Origin: Petroclostridium xylanilyticum | Lineage (GTDB): Bacteria; Bacillota; Clostridia; SK-Y3 | Reading direction: 5' to 3' | Assembly: GCF_002252565.1 (NCBI RefSeq) | Contig: NZ_NPML01000007.1 | Location: 124,001 to 188,000 of the forward strand | DNA length: 64,000 nucleotides | Shown here: in pieces, positions 42,915 through 53,128 of the stretch | Layout of the letters: every line of letters begins with the position of its first letter | Position numbering within the stretch: position 1 is the first letter of the stretch | Notes under the pieces: generated by a model | The model's input: only the letters and a program-made list of their open reading frames with translations | The model's database searches: none | What the model was told of the DNA's origin: nothing | Position numbers and translations under genes: made by a program

Positions 42915-45746
42915 TTACCTTAATTGAGGTACTATAGTATACACCTTTATATCCATATTCTTGTTATAGGACACGGAACAAGCGGTTCCTCCTTCTAATT
43001 CTTCTTCATAGGTAAGTTTAAAAAGATTCCTAACATTTTCTATCCGGCCAATCTCCAAGTCTGTATTCGTTTTAACTTTAAATACAAACTGATAGGTTTT
43101 ATTGGCTTTCAAAATGGTTTGTACATCATCTTCATTGTATTCCTCATCGTACAACCGGTACGTTCCGGCAAGCACATTACCGCTATTCTCCATATGAACA
43201 GCAGAACTATCTATCTCTTCATTATCAATAATTCTTATATTATTTTCATAAAAAACCGCCGAAGCGTTATCATTCAATGTCATATCCAATTTAACATTCT
43301 TCATGTCTTTGTTACTATTAACCGTCAGTTGGAAAGTAACGTCGTCTCCAACAATATATACTTCGGATGAGGTTATATTTTTATTTGGCTTTACGGCTTC
43401 GAACAAAATATTTTTATCAAACTCAACAGACTCTGATTTTTCTCCATATTCTCCGTTTTTATCTATCGGCCTTACGTAAACTTCAAAAGAAGTTGATGAA
43501 GTCTCAAAACTTATTGAATCTTTAGTCAAACCTTGAACTACTTCTTTTTCCCCGACCGGATCAGCTTTGCCTTCTATAAATAAGTGATAGTATTTTGCAT
43601 TGGAATCAACCGTATACTTTACTTGAACATCATATTTCTTTTCCCCGTCCTGAACATCCTTTTCAAAAACATTCACCTCAAGAATGGACGGCTTCTCCAT
43701 CATGTCTTTTTCAACCGTAATAGTTTCAGTATTGGATGCGGTCTTTACGCCATATTGGTTTAATGCAAAAACCTGATACGTATAGGTCTCACCTGTTACA
43801 ACGCTGCTGTCATTCCAGGTTTGTGACAACCCGTTTTCTATGGTCTCTACCAGCACACCATTTTTATAAATCTCCATTTTTTTGGTTATGCCTTCGGCAT
43901 CAGTGACATCTATCGTTAAATTTATTTGTTGTTCTTGCTTATCATATCTCGCAGTAATGCCGGGAGACGGTGCCTTTCTTAAATCCAGAAAGACTGAATT
44001 GCCCGCACCAGCTTCAACTGTGTGGTTAATTTTGTTTCTTGCTACAACCTTATAATATATTTTCTGATGGTTTTCTTCGGTATATACAAAACTATCTTCT
44101 GTTGTACCTGTGGGTACAACTTTAGTCCAATCGCTACCTTCCATCCTTTTATACAGCTCATAAGTCACTTCGGGCAATGACTCAGATGGAATATACTGCA
44201 CCGTAACTTTATAGGTATTATCGGCATTTATTTGGGCATTAGGAATAACCTGTATTGATTGCGGCAGCCTCAAATCAATAGTAACGGTCATTAACTCACT
44301 TTCGCTTCGGTCAAACAATTTTCGATCTTTATATGCTTTTAAAGCCGCATAATATATTTTGTCTTCAAGGTTTGATACTTCATAAGCATAATAGCCGTCT
44401 TTTTTTTGCAGATAATGTTGTGCAGCAGGGTCTTTTCCTTGGATTAAAGAAACTAAGTAGTCAAGAAAGATATTCAATCTTCTTAAAAATTCCCGAACCT
44501 TTTGCTTCCTAGTATATGGAGTTGCCGGATTGTCTAATTCTTCTTCAAGGTTTCGCTTGATTGTTTCCAATTTAATTTGTAATCTTGTCAAAACAAGCGC
44601 TTTTTGGACAATATTAAGATTATTAAAATTCTCATCCAAGTACTTGCCTTCATCCTCGATGTTAATTGGCATATGCCGAAAAATATTATCAATTTTCTCG
44701 TCCTGAAACCATAATAAATAGTAATCTGCGTCCATATCTTTCCATCGTAAAATAACCTTGTCATCTTCAAAAGAATATGATAAAGCGTCTTTATCTGTCA
44801 CTTTCGGACCTAATAGAACTTCAGGTATCGTACAATTCACCTGTTCAAATTGCACTTCCGAGTTACCGATAATGTCTATTTCATTGCAGACCATTGCACC
44901 GACAACTTTGGAACTGCCGGATATTTCAACCTTTGCATTTGGCGCATACACTGCACCTATGACAGGTGTATTGCCACTTAACGTAATACTATTTCCTCCT
45001 GCAACAATATTGCCTTCAAGTTGTGCACTTCCTTGGATGTCTATATTGGCATTAGGAGCATAGATAGAACCTGCCACTCTTGCGTTTCCTGATAATTCTA
45101 CAGTTCCTGCACCTTCTACATACACATGTATTCTACCCGAGTCCCCTTGTCTATTCAAGGTACTAGAACCCTTTATAGAAAATGCATTTTCTACAAACAG
45201 AAATAACCTTCCTGTCCCATTAATCTTGATATGGCCTTGTGAAAAGTTTAAAGTCCCTATTCTTATAATTCGGTCACCACTGCCCACATCAATTGTCAAA
45301 GTCCCGTCACTTACAATTGAAAGTTTCTCATACCATGCATCTTGTTTAATGGTATATGTACTTTTTATGGTCAATTCACCCATTTGGGGAATATCCGATG
45401 GCAGTTGAGAAAACTCCGGAAGGGCAAAGAATTGCTCCGAAGCGAGGTTAAAAACCCCACCGGTAATTTTGCTGCTGTTATAATTTACACTTTGCCCCGG
45501 ACCAATAAAAAGTTTTCCATCAATTATGCATTGCTTGCCGTTGCCCATAGTGATATCGGCAGTATTTATCCCTACATCTCCTGTTATTCTACTACTCCCG
45601 TTTAATGAGATTTTGCTTTTGGCAAAAACAGCATAGAGAAATTCCAATTCTACATCATTCGCATTTGTCGACAAAGCTGCAGCGTTTCCGGTGAGCAATG
45701 TACAAAATATTAAAAAAACCAGCATACCGCTTATCCATTTCTTCAT
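42915..45746 (-). CDS. large secreted beta-solenoid/fibronectin-III protein of the pilus operon
   Basis: A 943-residue exported protein. The signal peptide ends near residue 24. Residues about 40-300 form repeated short strands rich in SGN, GSIYAPNA and GAVYAPNA motifs, as in the DUF7305/bactofilin-like modules of pilus-linked proteins. A helical segment (about 370-440) and two fibronectin-III-like domains (about 515-700) follow, then further beta domains with DDVTFQLTVNSNK. There is no sorting signal. As the last gene of the pilus operon it may be a pilus-tip or surface adhesin; this is inference. Confidence 0.75.
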   Translation of the reverse strand: MKKWISGMLVFLIFCTLLTGNAAALSTNANDVELEFLYAVFAKSKISLNGSSRITGDVGINTADITMGNGKQCIIDGKLFIGPGQSVNYNSSKITGGVFNLASEQFFALPEFSQLPSDIPQMGELTIKSTYTIKQDAWYEKLSIVSDGTLTIDVGSGDRIIRIGTLNFSQGHIKINGTGRLFLFVENAFSIKGSSTLNRQGDSGRIHVYVEGAGTVELSGNARVAGSIYAPNANIDIQGSAQLEGNIVAGGNSITLSGNTPVIGAVYAPNAKVEISGSSKVVGAMVCNEIDIIGNSEVQFEQVNCTIPEVLLGPKVTDKDALSYSFEDDKVILRWKDMDADYYLLWFQDEKIDNIFRHMPINIEDEGKYLDENFNNLNIVQKALVLTRLQIKLETIKRNLEEELDNPATPYTRKQKVREFLRRLNIFLDYLVSLIQGKDPAAQHYLQKKDGYYAYEVSNLEDKIYYAALKAYKDRKLFDRSESELMTVTIDLRLPQSIQVIPNAQINADNTYKVTVQYIPSESLPEVTYELYKRMEGSDWTKVVPTGTTEDSFVYTEENHQKIYYKVVARNKINHTVEAGAGNSVFLDLRKAPSPGITARYDKQEQQINLTIDVTDAEGITKKMEIYKNGVLVETIENGLSQTWNDSSVVTGETYTYQVFALNQYGVKTASNTETITVEKDMMEKPSILEVNVFEKDVQDGEKKYDVQVKYTVDSNAKYYHLFIEGKADPVGEKEVVQGLTKDSISFETSSTSFEVYVRPIDKNGEYGEKSESVEFDKNILFEAVKPNKNITSSEVYIVGDDVTFQLTVNSNKDMKNVKLDMTLNDNASAVFYENNIRIIDNEEIDSSAVHMENSGNVLAGTYRLYDEEYNEDDVQTILKANKTYQFVFKVKTNTDLEIGRIENVRNLFKLTYEEELEGGTACSVSYNKNMDIKVYTIVPQLR

Positions 45747-45869
45747 ACCTCTTATCTGACTATTTATTATGTCTTTAAAAGGAACATCTTAAATAATCAG
45801 ATTGTCCACCCCCTTCTTTGCAGTTTTATGTTTTATGTTTAACATTTTTATATTCATTAAATAGTCTTT

Positions 45870-48266
45870 TTAACGTATCTCTTTCCAATCCACTATTTTT
45901 ACATTTTTGGTCTTTTGAGTTTTTACCATAATAGCATCAAATTTAACTTCTCCCGGCAATAACTTGTTCCCTTTTGAAAAAAATTTCACTGCATCCTCGT
46001 TAGTGTTAATGGCATTAATTACAGCTTCTTCATTATACTTGATTTCTTTTATTTTATCTCCGAAAAATACAATATTGCCCTGTGCAACGATTGCACCTTC
46101 AAATTGGACATCGGAGGACGAGTAGAGATATAAATTTCCGGTGGTAAAAATAAGACCTTTTACTATGCCATTTTCTTTGGGCAAACTGCTCATATCAATT
46201 ACCGTATCTGCTTCCGTTGTTTTTATAATTAAACATTTATTACCGGTTATATCGTAATTAATGTTATATGAACCGCTTTCAACTAAATGGTCAAATTCAC
46301 TGCTTGTTTTAACTGTATTAGCATCATTGATAAAACCGGGTGATTTTTCCTTTAATATATAAGTAGCACTATTGTACTGCTTCTTCCATGTGTCAATCAG
46401 CGTAATAAAAACAAACGAATTGTACTTATCAAATCCAACAATGAGCCCGTTGGATTCAGCACCTTGAAAATCCGGTCGATAAACGTATCCATTGGCAGGA
46501 AGAACACCAAGAGAATACCCTTTTACTCCCCCAACACCGGTCCCTATTGTCAGATATTCTGCCCCCATTCCAATGGGTGAAGTATAGGTAGTGCTATCGG
46601 CATATTGTTTTCTTACATACTCCATAAACCGTTCCCGACGGTTTGACCCGCAGTCATTCGGCCCGTTTGCTCCAGCAACGCCGGAATACATAGGATAAGT
46701 ATATCCGCCAATATTCCAGTCATCATCCATATTGGCTTCTCTATCCTCTTCATTCCAGTAATATTTATAGGCATAATAATTTCCTGCTATTGCTGCACTT
46801 TCTCCTGTCATATAGGGAATAGGATACGGATACCCATAAGGAGTGCCGTCTTTTACAACATCTTCAATATACGCCACGCCAGCAACAAAGACATATCTTC
46901 CAATATTGATTTTGGACCTATAGGTCAGGTCTTTATAGAGGATTGCCGAACTTTTATTGAAAAAGTTTCCTGTGGGGTCTCCCGTACTTATGCCGTAAAA
47001 ACTTCCCTCTACGTCAATTCGATTGGCAATACCGTTCAATTCAATATCATCTGTCAATTTAACATCGCCGCTAACTGTAATACTTCCCCCATAAACATTT
47101 TCATTTCCTTCGCAGGTTTTTTCAGTTTGAATGGATTCTGCAAATACATTGCCAATATTTTCTGCATTTGCCAGAGCATCTAAATTATCGGACCCCGGAT
47201 GGTCTTTGTCATCCTGATTTTGATAAATATCAATCAAAATAGAAGAAGGTTGGGTAGCAGTTCCGTATGCAGTATGAATGTATCCATTGGTATATACATT
47301 GCCCTTTATTTCAATTTTACCCGACCTATAGTTAGCAGTATTGGCACTATCTACATTTCCGTTGCCATCGGTCGTCATACCAATATTCACTGCTTTCTCA
47401 CCTAATAAATTTGTCGCAATTTCAGGCTCCAGCCCGGCAACTACGCCGCCATATTTTTCACCCGGCTGATTGTTGTTTCCTAAACGTCCGGGATTGGTCC
47501 CCCATGCGTAAACAGCATCAAGGTAAATATCTTTGTCGTTATGTTTTCTTTTGGCAGCTTCTATGGTCACCTTGCCTCCAACCACAATTAAATCCCCTTC
47601 TGTGGTAACAGGCCTTGTCCAAACGGGATTTTTCTGTCTTAGTACAGTTTTGCTGACAGCCAACTGTTGCGGCTCTTTTAATAATTGAAATACGGCTTTA
47701 ACCTTTTTTAGAGCACTGTTAATTGTGTAGGTCTTAGTTACTATAATATTGTCTATGTCATCCTCGGGATTTTGGGGAGGGGCATCCGGCATGGTATATT
47801 CAACTCTTAATGCAGCAAAGGTATTTTCTATTATTCTCTTGCCGCCATCCCGTCTGTTTACTCCTTCCCCCACTTCTTCACTGAAGATATATTCGTTATA
47901 TTTCTCGTGGTAATACCGACGAATGTTCTGTTCCAGCAGTTCTTCATCCACATATTCTTCTTGTGTAACTTCATCAATAAGCGTAGACATGGCAATGAGG
48001 TCGGCCATATGCTTTTCTATTTCCTGTTTTGCATATTTTTGCGCTTCTATGGACTGGCTTTCCAGCAATGCATGTACCTGTTCAAGAATATCATCGGCAC
48101 CGTAAAAAGCCCGGTTGGCATCAACATAAGCCCTGTTCATCACATAATTGGTCGTAGATGCAGTTACCAGTGCTAATCCAAGAATACTCAGCACAAGCAA
48201 AATCATCATTACTAAAACCAGGGTCGAACCTTGCTGTTTCTTTATAATATTAAAGAAATTATCCAT
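45870..48266 (-). CDS. PilX-like giant minor pilin / pilus assembly protein
   Basis: A 798-residue protein beginning with a type IV prepilin-like helix (KKQQGSTLVLVMMILLVLS) that lacks the usual Glu at position +5, as in PilX/GspK-type tip proteins. The long exported part has beta-repeat segments like the next gene (GKIEIKGNVYTNGYIH, VQFEGAIVAQGNIVFFG). The ATG at 48266 follows GGGTGGTAAA; an upstream ATG at 48287 is less likely. It is probably a tip-complex component. Confidence 0.78.
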   Translation of the reverse strand: MDNFFNIIKKQQGSTLVLVMMILLVLSILGLALVTASTTNYVMNRAYVDANRAFYGADDILEQVHALLESQSIEAQKYAKQEIEKHMADLIAMSTLIDEVTQEEYVDEELLEQNIRRYYHEKYNEYIFSEEVGEGVNRRDGGKRIIENTFAALRVEYTMPDAPPQNPEDDIDNIIVTKTYTINSALKKVKAVFQLLKEPQQLAVSKTVLRQKNPVWTRPVTTEGDLIVVGGKVTIEAAKRKHNDKDIYLDAVYAWGTNPGRLGNNNQPGEKYGGVVAGLEPEIATNLLGEKAVNIGMTTDGNGNVDSANTANYRSGKIEIKGNVYTNGYIHTAYGTATQPSSILIDIYQNQDDKDHPGSDNLDALANAENIGNVFAESIQTEKTCEGNENVYGGSITVSGDVKLTDDIELNGIANRIDVEGSFYGISTGDPTGNFFNKSSAILYKDLTYRSKINIGRYVFVAGVAYIEDVVKDGTPYGYPYPIPYMTGESAAIAGNYYAYKYYWNEEDREANMDDDWNIGGYTYPMYSGVAGANGPNDCGSNRRERFMEYVRKQYADSTTYTSPIGMGAEYLTIGTGVGGVKGYSLGVLPANGYVYRPDFQGAESNGLIVGFDKYNSFVFITLIDTWKKQYNSATYILKEKSPGFINDANTVKTSSEFDHLVESGSYNINYDITGNKCLIIKTTEADTVIDMSSLPKENGIVKGLIFTTGNLYLYSSSDVQFEGAIVAQGNIVFFGDKIKEIKYNEEAVINAINTNEDAVKFFSKGNKLLPGEVKFDAIMVKTQKTKNVKIVDWKEIR

Positions 48267-48299
48267 TTTACCACCCGTCATTTGCACTCTCTCACATTC

Positions 48300-49088
48300 C
48301 TAATACTGCAGCTTATCCGATACCAGTTGAACTAAGGATTGGCCGGCATTTAAATCAATTACTGTTACAGTAATTTTTAATGTTTTTGTTTTGGCCTGAG
48401 ATGATACAAGGTTATCCCACACTTTGACTGCCCCGGTCATAGCCTTAATTTTTATTTTTTGGCTGACATCGTTCTCTTTATAAATGGTCAATAGCTGGTC
48501 AGAATAATTATAAAAATTAAGGGTTATGCTATCAATGTTTTCATCAAAAGCGGAGGGAGCTTTTATAAGCACGTTGTGATTCTGCCTTGTTGCTGAATAT
48601 TTAACAGCATCTATTTCATATTCAATATCGGATGAGTGGGCATGAATCTCTTTGTCAATATTTCCTGACAGGGTTTCTGAATGCCCACCCGTCTTCAAGG
48701 AATTCCCCTCTGTAAAATCCATCGTTATATCCACATCATCTATGCTTTCAGGAACATCTTGTGTTGCTAAAGTAACCGGACTTTCTACGACCACATCTAC
48801 CCTATATTTTGTTCCAACGTCCATAGAAGATGAACCCTCGGTCAGGACATCATTTGCTTTCGCAGCCTCCATAAATTGGTTGGCTATTGCGTAAGCCTCC
48901 ATTTCCTTTTGAGCAGCATAATTACTTGTTATGGAACTAATAAACATATTGGCAAAAGGTATAGCCATGATTCCTAATATAGCAACCGACACAATTACTT
49001 CAATGAAAGACATTCCCCTGTCAACAACTAAAATTCTCCTCAAATTCAATAATACACTATTCCCTTTCAATAGCCCCATCACCTTCAA
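48300..49088 (-). CDS. prepilin-type minor pilin (PilV-like)
   Basis: A 262-residue protein with a class III signal RGMSFIEVIVSVAILG: cleavage is expected after Gly25, giving Met+1 and Glu+5. It overlaps the PilO gene by 32 bases. The long pre-sequence makes the exact start uncertain. The soluble part is not recognisable. Confidence 0.82.
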   Translation of the reverse strand: MKVMGLLKGNSVLLNLRRILVVDRGMSFIEVIVSVAILGIMAIPFANMFISSITSNYAAQKEMEAYAIANQFMEAAKANDVLTEGSSSMDVGTKYRVDVVVESPVTLATQDVPESIDDVDITMDFTEGNSLKTGGHSETLSGNIDKEIHAHSSDIEYEIDAVKYSATRQNHNVLIKAPSAFDENIDSITLNFYNYSDQLLTIYKENDVSQKIKIKAMTGAVKVWDNLVSSQAKTKTLKITVTVIDLNAGQSLVQLVSDKLQY

Positions 49089-50256
49089 AAGAAATATTGG
49101 CTCTTGATTTCCATTCCTCTTTGTTAATTCTTACTATTATTTTCTTACTGGTATTATTATATATCTTGATATCGGCCCCTGCATTGTCTTTTTCATTAAG
49201 ACGCTTTCTTGAAATAATGTTTAAAACAATATGATCATGGTAAACAGGAATGAATTCCTCCTCATTTTTATTATCTGAAGGATATCTTCCATATTCTGTT
49301 TTGTAGCTGTAATAAAATTTCCCATCTTGTTCATTGATGTGAATTTCCACATTTGAATTTTTATTACCGTCTGCATAAATTTCGGAACCAATTTTTTTAT
49401 GCTTGCCTAAAATTACAGTGGGTGCATCATCGGTAATGGGATTAAGTACCATATAAAAATCAAAAGGTTTTACGCTGTAAGATTTTTTCTGTGCACCGGC
49501 GGCAGAATTACTTGTAAAAACAGGTATTCCGGCTTGTGGCACAATATAGCCTTCAAAGGGCTGAAAAATATTGTCTTTCCCTTTTTCTAAATCCAAATTC
49601 CACTCAGGAATTTTTTGAGTACTGTCTTTTATTCCATAAAAATTCAACGTCACGCTGCCGGTTAGGTAATTGCCTTTTTCTGAACTAAAACTTATATCTG
49701 TAATGACTATCTTATTCGTAAAATTCATTACTTGTTCCAAGAAACTCTTTATCTGAGCATAAGTAGCAGTATAGTTTGCTTTTACCTGCATCTTAATCCC
49801 TGTATTATCAGGTGTCTTATTGCCTCCTTGATTGGTATGTTGAGTAGTCATTTGATTTTGCAAATTTTGCTGCTTGTCGTTTTCTTGTTTCTTTTCCGGA
49901 ATTTCTGCATTTAAAGGAACTGCAGCTGTAAAGGCTAAGTTATTAAGCTTGATACCTGTAATATTTTCAAGGTCTTTCAGGATAAGTATAACTCTCTCCT
50001 GAAGTATATTCGGGGGAAGAATGTTATTTATTTTTTCCAATTCATAGCGGATAAATTTAATTTCACTCGAAAGTTGATCTTTTTTAACAGCTTTTGCTTG
50101 AAGCTGATCCATGTCCGTTTGTAATTTTTTTACTTCCTGTTTTAATAAAGCTAATTTATTGGCAAATGGAGAATAAATAAAAAAATAAATAAAAGCAAGT
50201 ATACCTATTAATAGTAAAAATATTAATAATTTTTTATCTTTATCCGATAGCCTCAT
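49057..50256 (-). CDS. pilO: type IV pilus assembly protein PilO-like
   Basis: A 399-residue inner-membrane alignment-complex protein. It has a short cytoplasmic start, one membrane helix (about 10-27), a coiled coil (about 33-75) and two ferredoxin-like lobes; a C-terminal extension makes it longer than proteobacterial PilO. It follows pilN by 3 bases in the order pilM-pilN-pilO. Confidence 0.85.
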   Translation of the reverse strand: MRLSDKDKKLLIFLLLIGILAFIYFFIYSPFANKLALLKQEVKKLQTDMDQLQAKAVKKDQLSSEIKFIRYELEKINNILPPNILQERVILILKDLENITGIKLNNLAFTAAVPLNAEIPEKKQENDKQQNLQNQMTTQHTNQGGNKTPDNTGIKMQVKANYTATYAQIKSFLEQVMNFTNKIVITDISFSSEKGNYLTGSVTLNFYGIKDSTQKIPEWNLDLEKGKDNIFQPFEGYIVPQAGIPVFTSNSAAGAQKKSYSVKPFDFYMVLNPITDDAPTVILGKHKKIGSEIYADGNKNSNVEIHINEQDGKFYYSYKTEYGRYPSDNKNEEEFIPVYHDHIVLNIISRKRLNEKDNAGADIKIYNNTSKKIIVRINKEEWKSRANISFEGDGAIERE

Positions 50257-50259
50257 AGA

Positions 50260-50841
50260 CTAGTTTCCCTTTCCAGTTTTTATCGTACAGTTCATTGTAA
50301 AATTCTTTATTCCGGCTTGGTCTTCTTCAACGCCTGTTTGTACTCCTATAATACTGGGAACAAATACATCTTCAAAAATATTAAGCTCTTTCATGCTATA
50401 AATCAAATCCGCCACTGCTTCTTTATTTTTGGCTGCTCCGCTGATTGTAAGCTTATTTCCGGAAGTAGTTAAAGATAGAAAAAATATATCCTCCGGTATA
50501 AGTTTTTCTATCTTCTCAAGTACAAGCAGTATGTCATATTCTTCTGTTTCAATCATTGACAATACTTTTTTGCGAAAAACCAGCTTACCTTTTTCCTCCT
50601 CTAATTTTTTTTCAACCGCCGTAATATTTGATAGTCTCGAGATACTTTCCTTCAAGTGCCTTTTTTTCCCTTCTAACCGAAGCAGTTGATTATAGGGGAT
50701 GAGCAGCAGAGAAAAAGCAGTCACGGTAATCAATATAGAAAGTAAAATGATTAAATTAGTACGTTCGCGGCTTTTTCTATCATTAATAATCTCTGGCGGC
50801 AATAAATTTATATCTTTTGTTAACAAAATTACCATCCTCAC
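50260..50841 (-). CDS. pilN: type IV pilus assembly protein PilN
   Basis: A 193-residue PilN. The N-terminal DINLLPPEI binds PilM; a membrane helix (about 29-48) and coiled coil follow, then a ferredoxin-like domain. The start is uncertain: GTG at 50841, ATG at 50835, or TTG at 50826; the last has GAGGATGG at the best spacing. Confidence 0.88.
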   Translation of the reverse strand: MRMVILLTKDINLLPPEIINDRKSRERTNLIILLSILITVTAFSLLLIPYNQLLRLEGKKRHLKESISRLSNITAVEKKLEEEKGKLVFRKKVLSMIETEEYDILLVLEKIEKLIPEDIFFLSLTTSGNKLTISGAAKNKEAVADLIYSMKELNIFEDVFVPSIIGVQTGVEEDQAGIKNFTMNCTIKTGKGN

Positions 50842-50845
50842 TACT

Positions 50846-51955
50846 TTACTTATTAAGTACTGCCCCTAAACAATTGGCAAAGTAAACTTGAATCTCTTGA
50901 AAGGTTCCATCTTGCCTTGGATAATTCACATTCTCAAATTCAATGATTCTTTCGGTTTTAATATTCAACGCATTTTCCAAATATTCTGATATATCTCTTA
51001 CCATAGAACCACCACCGGTAAGATATATCTTATCTATCCTGTTGCCTGTATTCCGTGAATTGTAAAAGTCAAAAAAGTGCCCGATGTCATCAATAAAGCC
51101 AAGCAGTACCGATCGTATCCCCTCACTGATGGCAACCATTTCGGCATCCTGCTGCTGTTCATCAGAAAGGATAATCCTTCCTTTCCGTTGCTTTTTTCTT
51201 TCAGCCTCTTCAAAAGTAATCCCAAGGTTATTGGCAATCAGTGTGCTAAAATTTTCGCTGCCATAAAGGAGTATTCTGTTAAACTTTAAAATCCCCTTAG
51301 AAAGAATAGTAACCGTCGTAGTCTTGCAGCCTATATCTACCACAGCTACGGTATCTTCTGTATTTGCAAGTTCTTTAATATCTGAATTCTTTCCCTCTTT
51401 ACTTTTCTTATTGCATCTTTGCATCATTTCATTTCTCATCAGCTTTACAATACTATTTCCTACAAAATCAATGGCGTAAATATGCAAACCGCATTTTTCC
51501 ATTAATTGGATATAACCCTGTATAATATTGGCAGGCACTGCTACCAATATGGTCCTGTACTGCGCCCCTTTTCCGTTCTTAATCTCTTCTAACACTTTAT
51601 AGTCTAATATGTAATTATCCATATCCACCGGAAAATATTGCGGGGCCTCCATATCAACCATTGCTTTAAATTCCCGCCCGTTAGCCCTTGGCAGTATAAT
51701 CTCCCGAGTAATGATGGAAGTCCCTGAAATAGTTATAATTGCATTCTTTGCCCGCATCCTGTTAGATTCCAGATGCTTTTTTATTTGTTCAGCCAGCATG
51801 TCTGCATCCATGATGCGTCCATCATCAATAGAATATTGGGGAGTAGGAAACATGGCAAACTTATCTACATTTATCTTGCTGCCAATTACCATGGCCTGTA
51901 TCATTTTAGTATTGCAGGTTCCTATATCCAGTGCAATGAATTTTGGAAAAAGCAA
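50846..51955 (-). CDS. pilM: type IV pilus assembly protein PilM
   Basis: A 369-residue actin-like ATPase of the pilus alignment complex. It has phosphate-1 ALDIGTCNTK, VAVVDIGCKTTTV for phosphate-2, and IYLTGGGSMVRDI for the adenosine region. It starts at TTG (51955) six bases behind GGGGTGG. Confidence 0.92.
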   Translation of the reverse strand: MLFPKFIALDIGTCNTKMIQAMVIGSKINVDKFAMFPTPQYSIDDGRIMDADMLAEQIKKHLESNRMRAKNAIITISGTSIITREIILPRANGREFKAMVDMEAPQYFPVDMDNYILDYKVLEEIKNGKGAQYRTILVAVPANIIQGYIQLMEKCGLHIYAIDFVGNSIVKLMRNEMMQRCNKKSKEGKNSDIKELANTEDTVAVVDIGCKTTTVTILSKGILKFNRILLYGSENFSTLIANNLGITFEEAERKKQRKGRIILSDEQQQDAEMVAISEGIRSVLLGFIDDIGHFFDFYNSRNTGNRIDKIYLTGGGSMVRDISEYLENALNIKTERIIEFENVNYPRQDGTFQEIQVYFANCLGAVLNK

Positions 51956-51969
51956 ATTTATCCACCCCG

Positions 51970-52530
51970 TTAGTTTCTTATTTTATGTGAATTTTTTAAT
52001 TCCATCTCATATCCGTTAATACCATCAATCTTAACTCTAACCGTAACTGTTACCAGATTACCGTTTTTAACTGCCATAAATTCTGTAACATTATATATCA
52101 ACTGGTTTGATGCCGCATTCCCCCAACTGCCGGATTGAAACTGCTCTTCTTCTCTTTGCAGTAAATTTGTCCCATCCAGGTAGTACGTATATCTCTTATT
52201 GGGAGTACCTTCTATGATTAATTCCAGTTCATATGTGGTATTACCACCGATAGTATTACTATAGACCTGTATGGAAGACTGCTGTGCCTGCCGCATTTTA
52301 GTTACAATAAAATCCATACCGGCACGGGCCAACTGCTGCACATCCATCTTATTGGTTTCTTTGAAATAGGTGGTATAATTTGAGATAAAAAACAAGGTTG
52401 CAGGAATGCTTATTAATCCTATAATTGCTACCACCACCAACATTTCAACCAGCGTATATGCAGAACAATTCTTTAAATATTTCCATGTTTTTTTCATAAA
52501 TAAATACACCAACATATCTTTATTTGGCAT
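51970..52530 (-). CDS. prepilin-type minor pilin (PilW-like)
   Basis: A 186-residue protein with the class III helix SAYTLVEMLVVVAIIG: cleavage after Ala, Tyr+1, Glu+5. Starts at 52530, 52515 or 52497 are all possible; the last begins MKKTWKYL, which looks like a normal prepilin leader. The rest of the protein is beta-rich. Confidence 0.83.
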   Translation of the reverse strand: MPNKDMLVYLFMKKTWKYLKNCSAYTLVEMLVVVAIIGLISIPATLFFISNYTTYFKETNKMDVQQLARAGMDFIVTKMRQAQQSSIQVYSNTIGGNTTYELELIIEGTPNKRYTYYLDGTNLLQREEEQFQSGSWGNAASNQLIYNVTEFMAVKNGNLVTVTVRVKIDGINGYEMELKNSHKIRN

Positions 52531-52983
52531 CTAATTTATATTGCTTACCCTGATCCTGCCTGTGGTAAACTCTATAGCTATCCTAATCTGGGTACCCCTG
52601 GTATTTTTCAATATAAAGCTGCCAGGTTGGACTGGTTCCCCGGTAATTTCGAATTCAACAAAACTGCCTGCAATGGTACTGACAAAAGAAATGCCTTTAT
52701 CAAATACGATAATCTCTTCAGGCTTCCCCGGCCGGAAGATTTTATATCGATAACGATTGTCACCGTAATTTGCATATATCTTATAACCGGGATTTTTCTC
52801 GTAAATTGTCTTCATTTGTATATATCTAATATCCTGCACCAATTTATTGGCACACTTCTTTAACAAGACATCCTGATCCATTTGTGCATTAACAATAGAA
52901 AGCGATAAAAGAACACCCATAACAGCAGCTACCACTATCATTTCAATGAAAGTGTACCCTTTGTCATTCAGAAGCTTTTTCAT
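52531..52983 (-). CDS. prepilin-type minor pilin (GspH/FimT-like)
   Basis: A 150-residue pseudopilin: leader MKKLLNDKG, cleavage to Tyr+1, TFIE with Glu+5 and a hydrophobic helix. The beta-rich C-terminal part ending IEFTTGRIRV is typical of GspH/FimT. Confidence 0.87.
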   Translation of the reverse strand: MKKLLNDKGYTFIEMIVVAAVMGVLLSLSIVNAQMDQDVLLKKCANKLVQDIRYIQMKTIYEKNPGYKIYANYGDNRYRYKIFRPGKPEEIIVFDKGISFVSTIAGSFVEFEITGEPVQPGSFILKNTRGTQIRIAIEFTTGRIRVSNIN

Positions 52984-53003
52984 TCGAGGTCATTCCTTTA
53001 ATA

Positions 53004-53019
53004 GTTCACAGTTCACAGT
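53004..53019. repeat. GTTCACA heptamer tract
   Basis: Two GTTCACA units plus GT in the gap between pilD and the GspH-like pilin gene. There is no clear complementary arm. Confidence 0.65.
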
Positions 53020-53128
53020 AAAAAAATCGACTGAAACGGTTTAAAATCGTTCCATACATTCAAAATATTTTATTATTAATCTGCACAATCTACATTTTAT
53101 TCTGTTTTATTTTAAAATTTTACTATTT

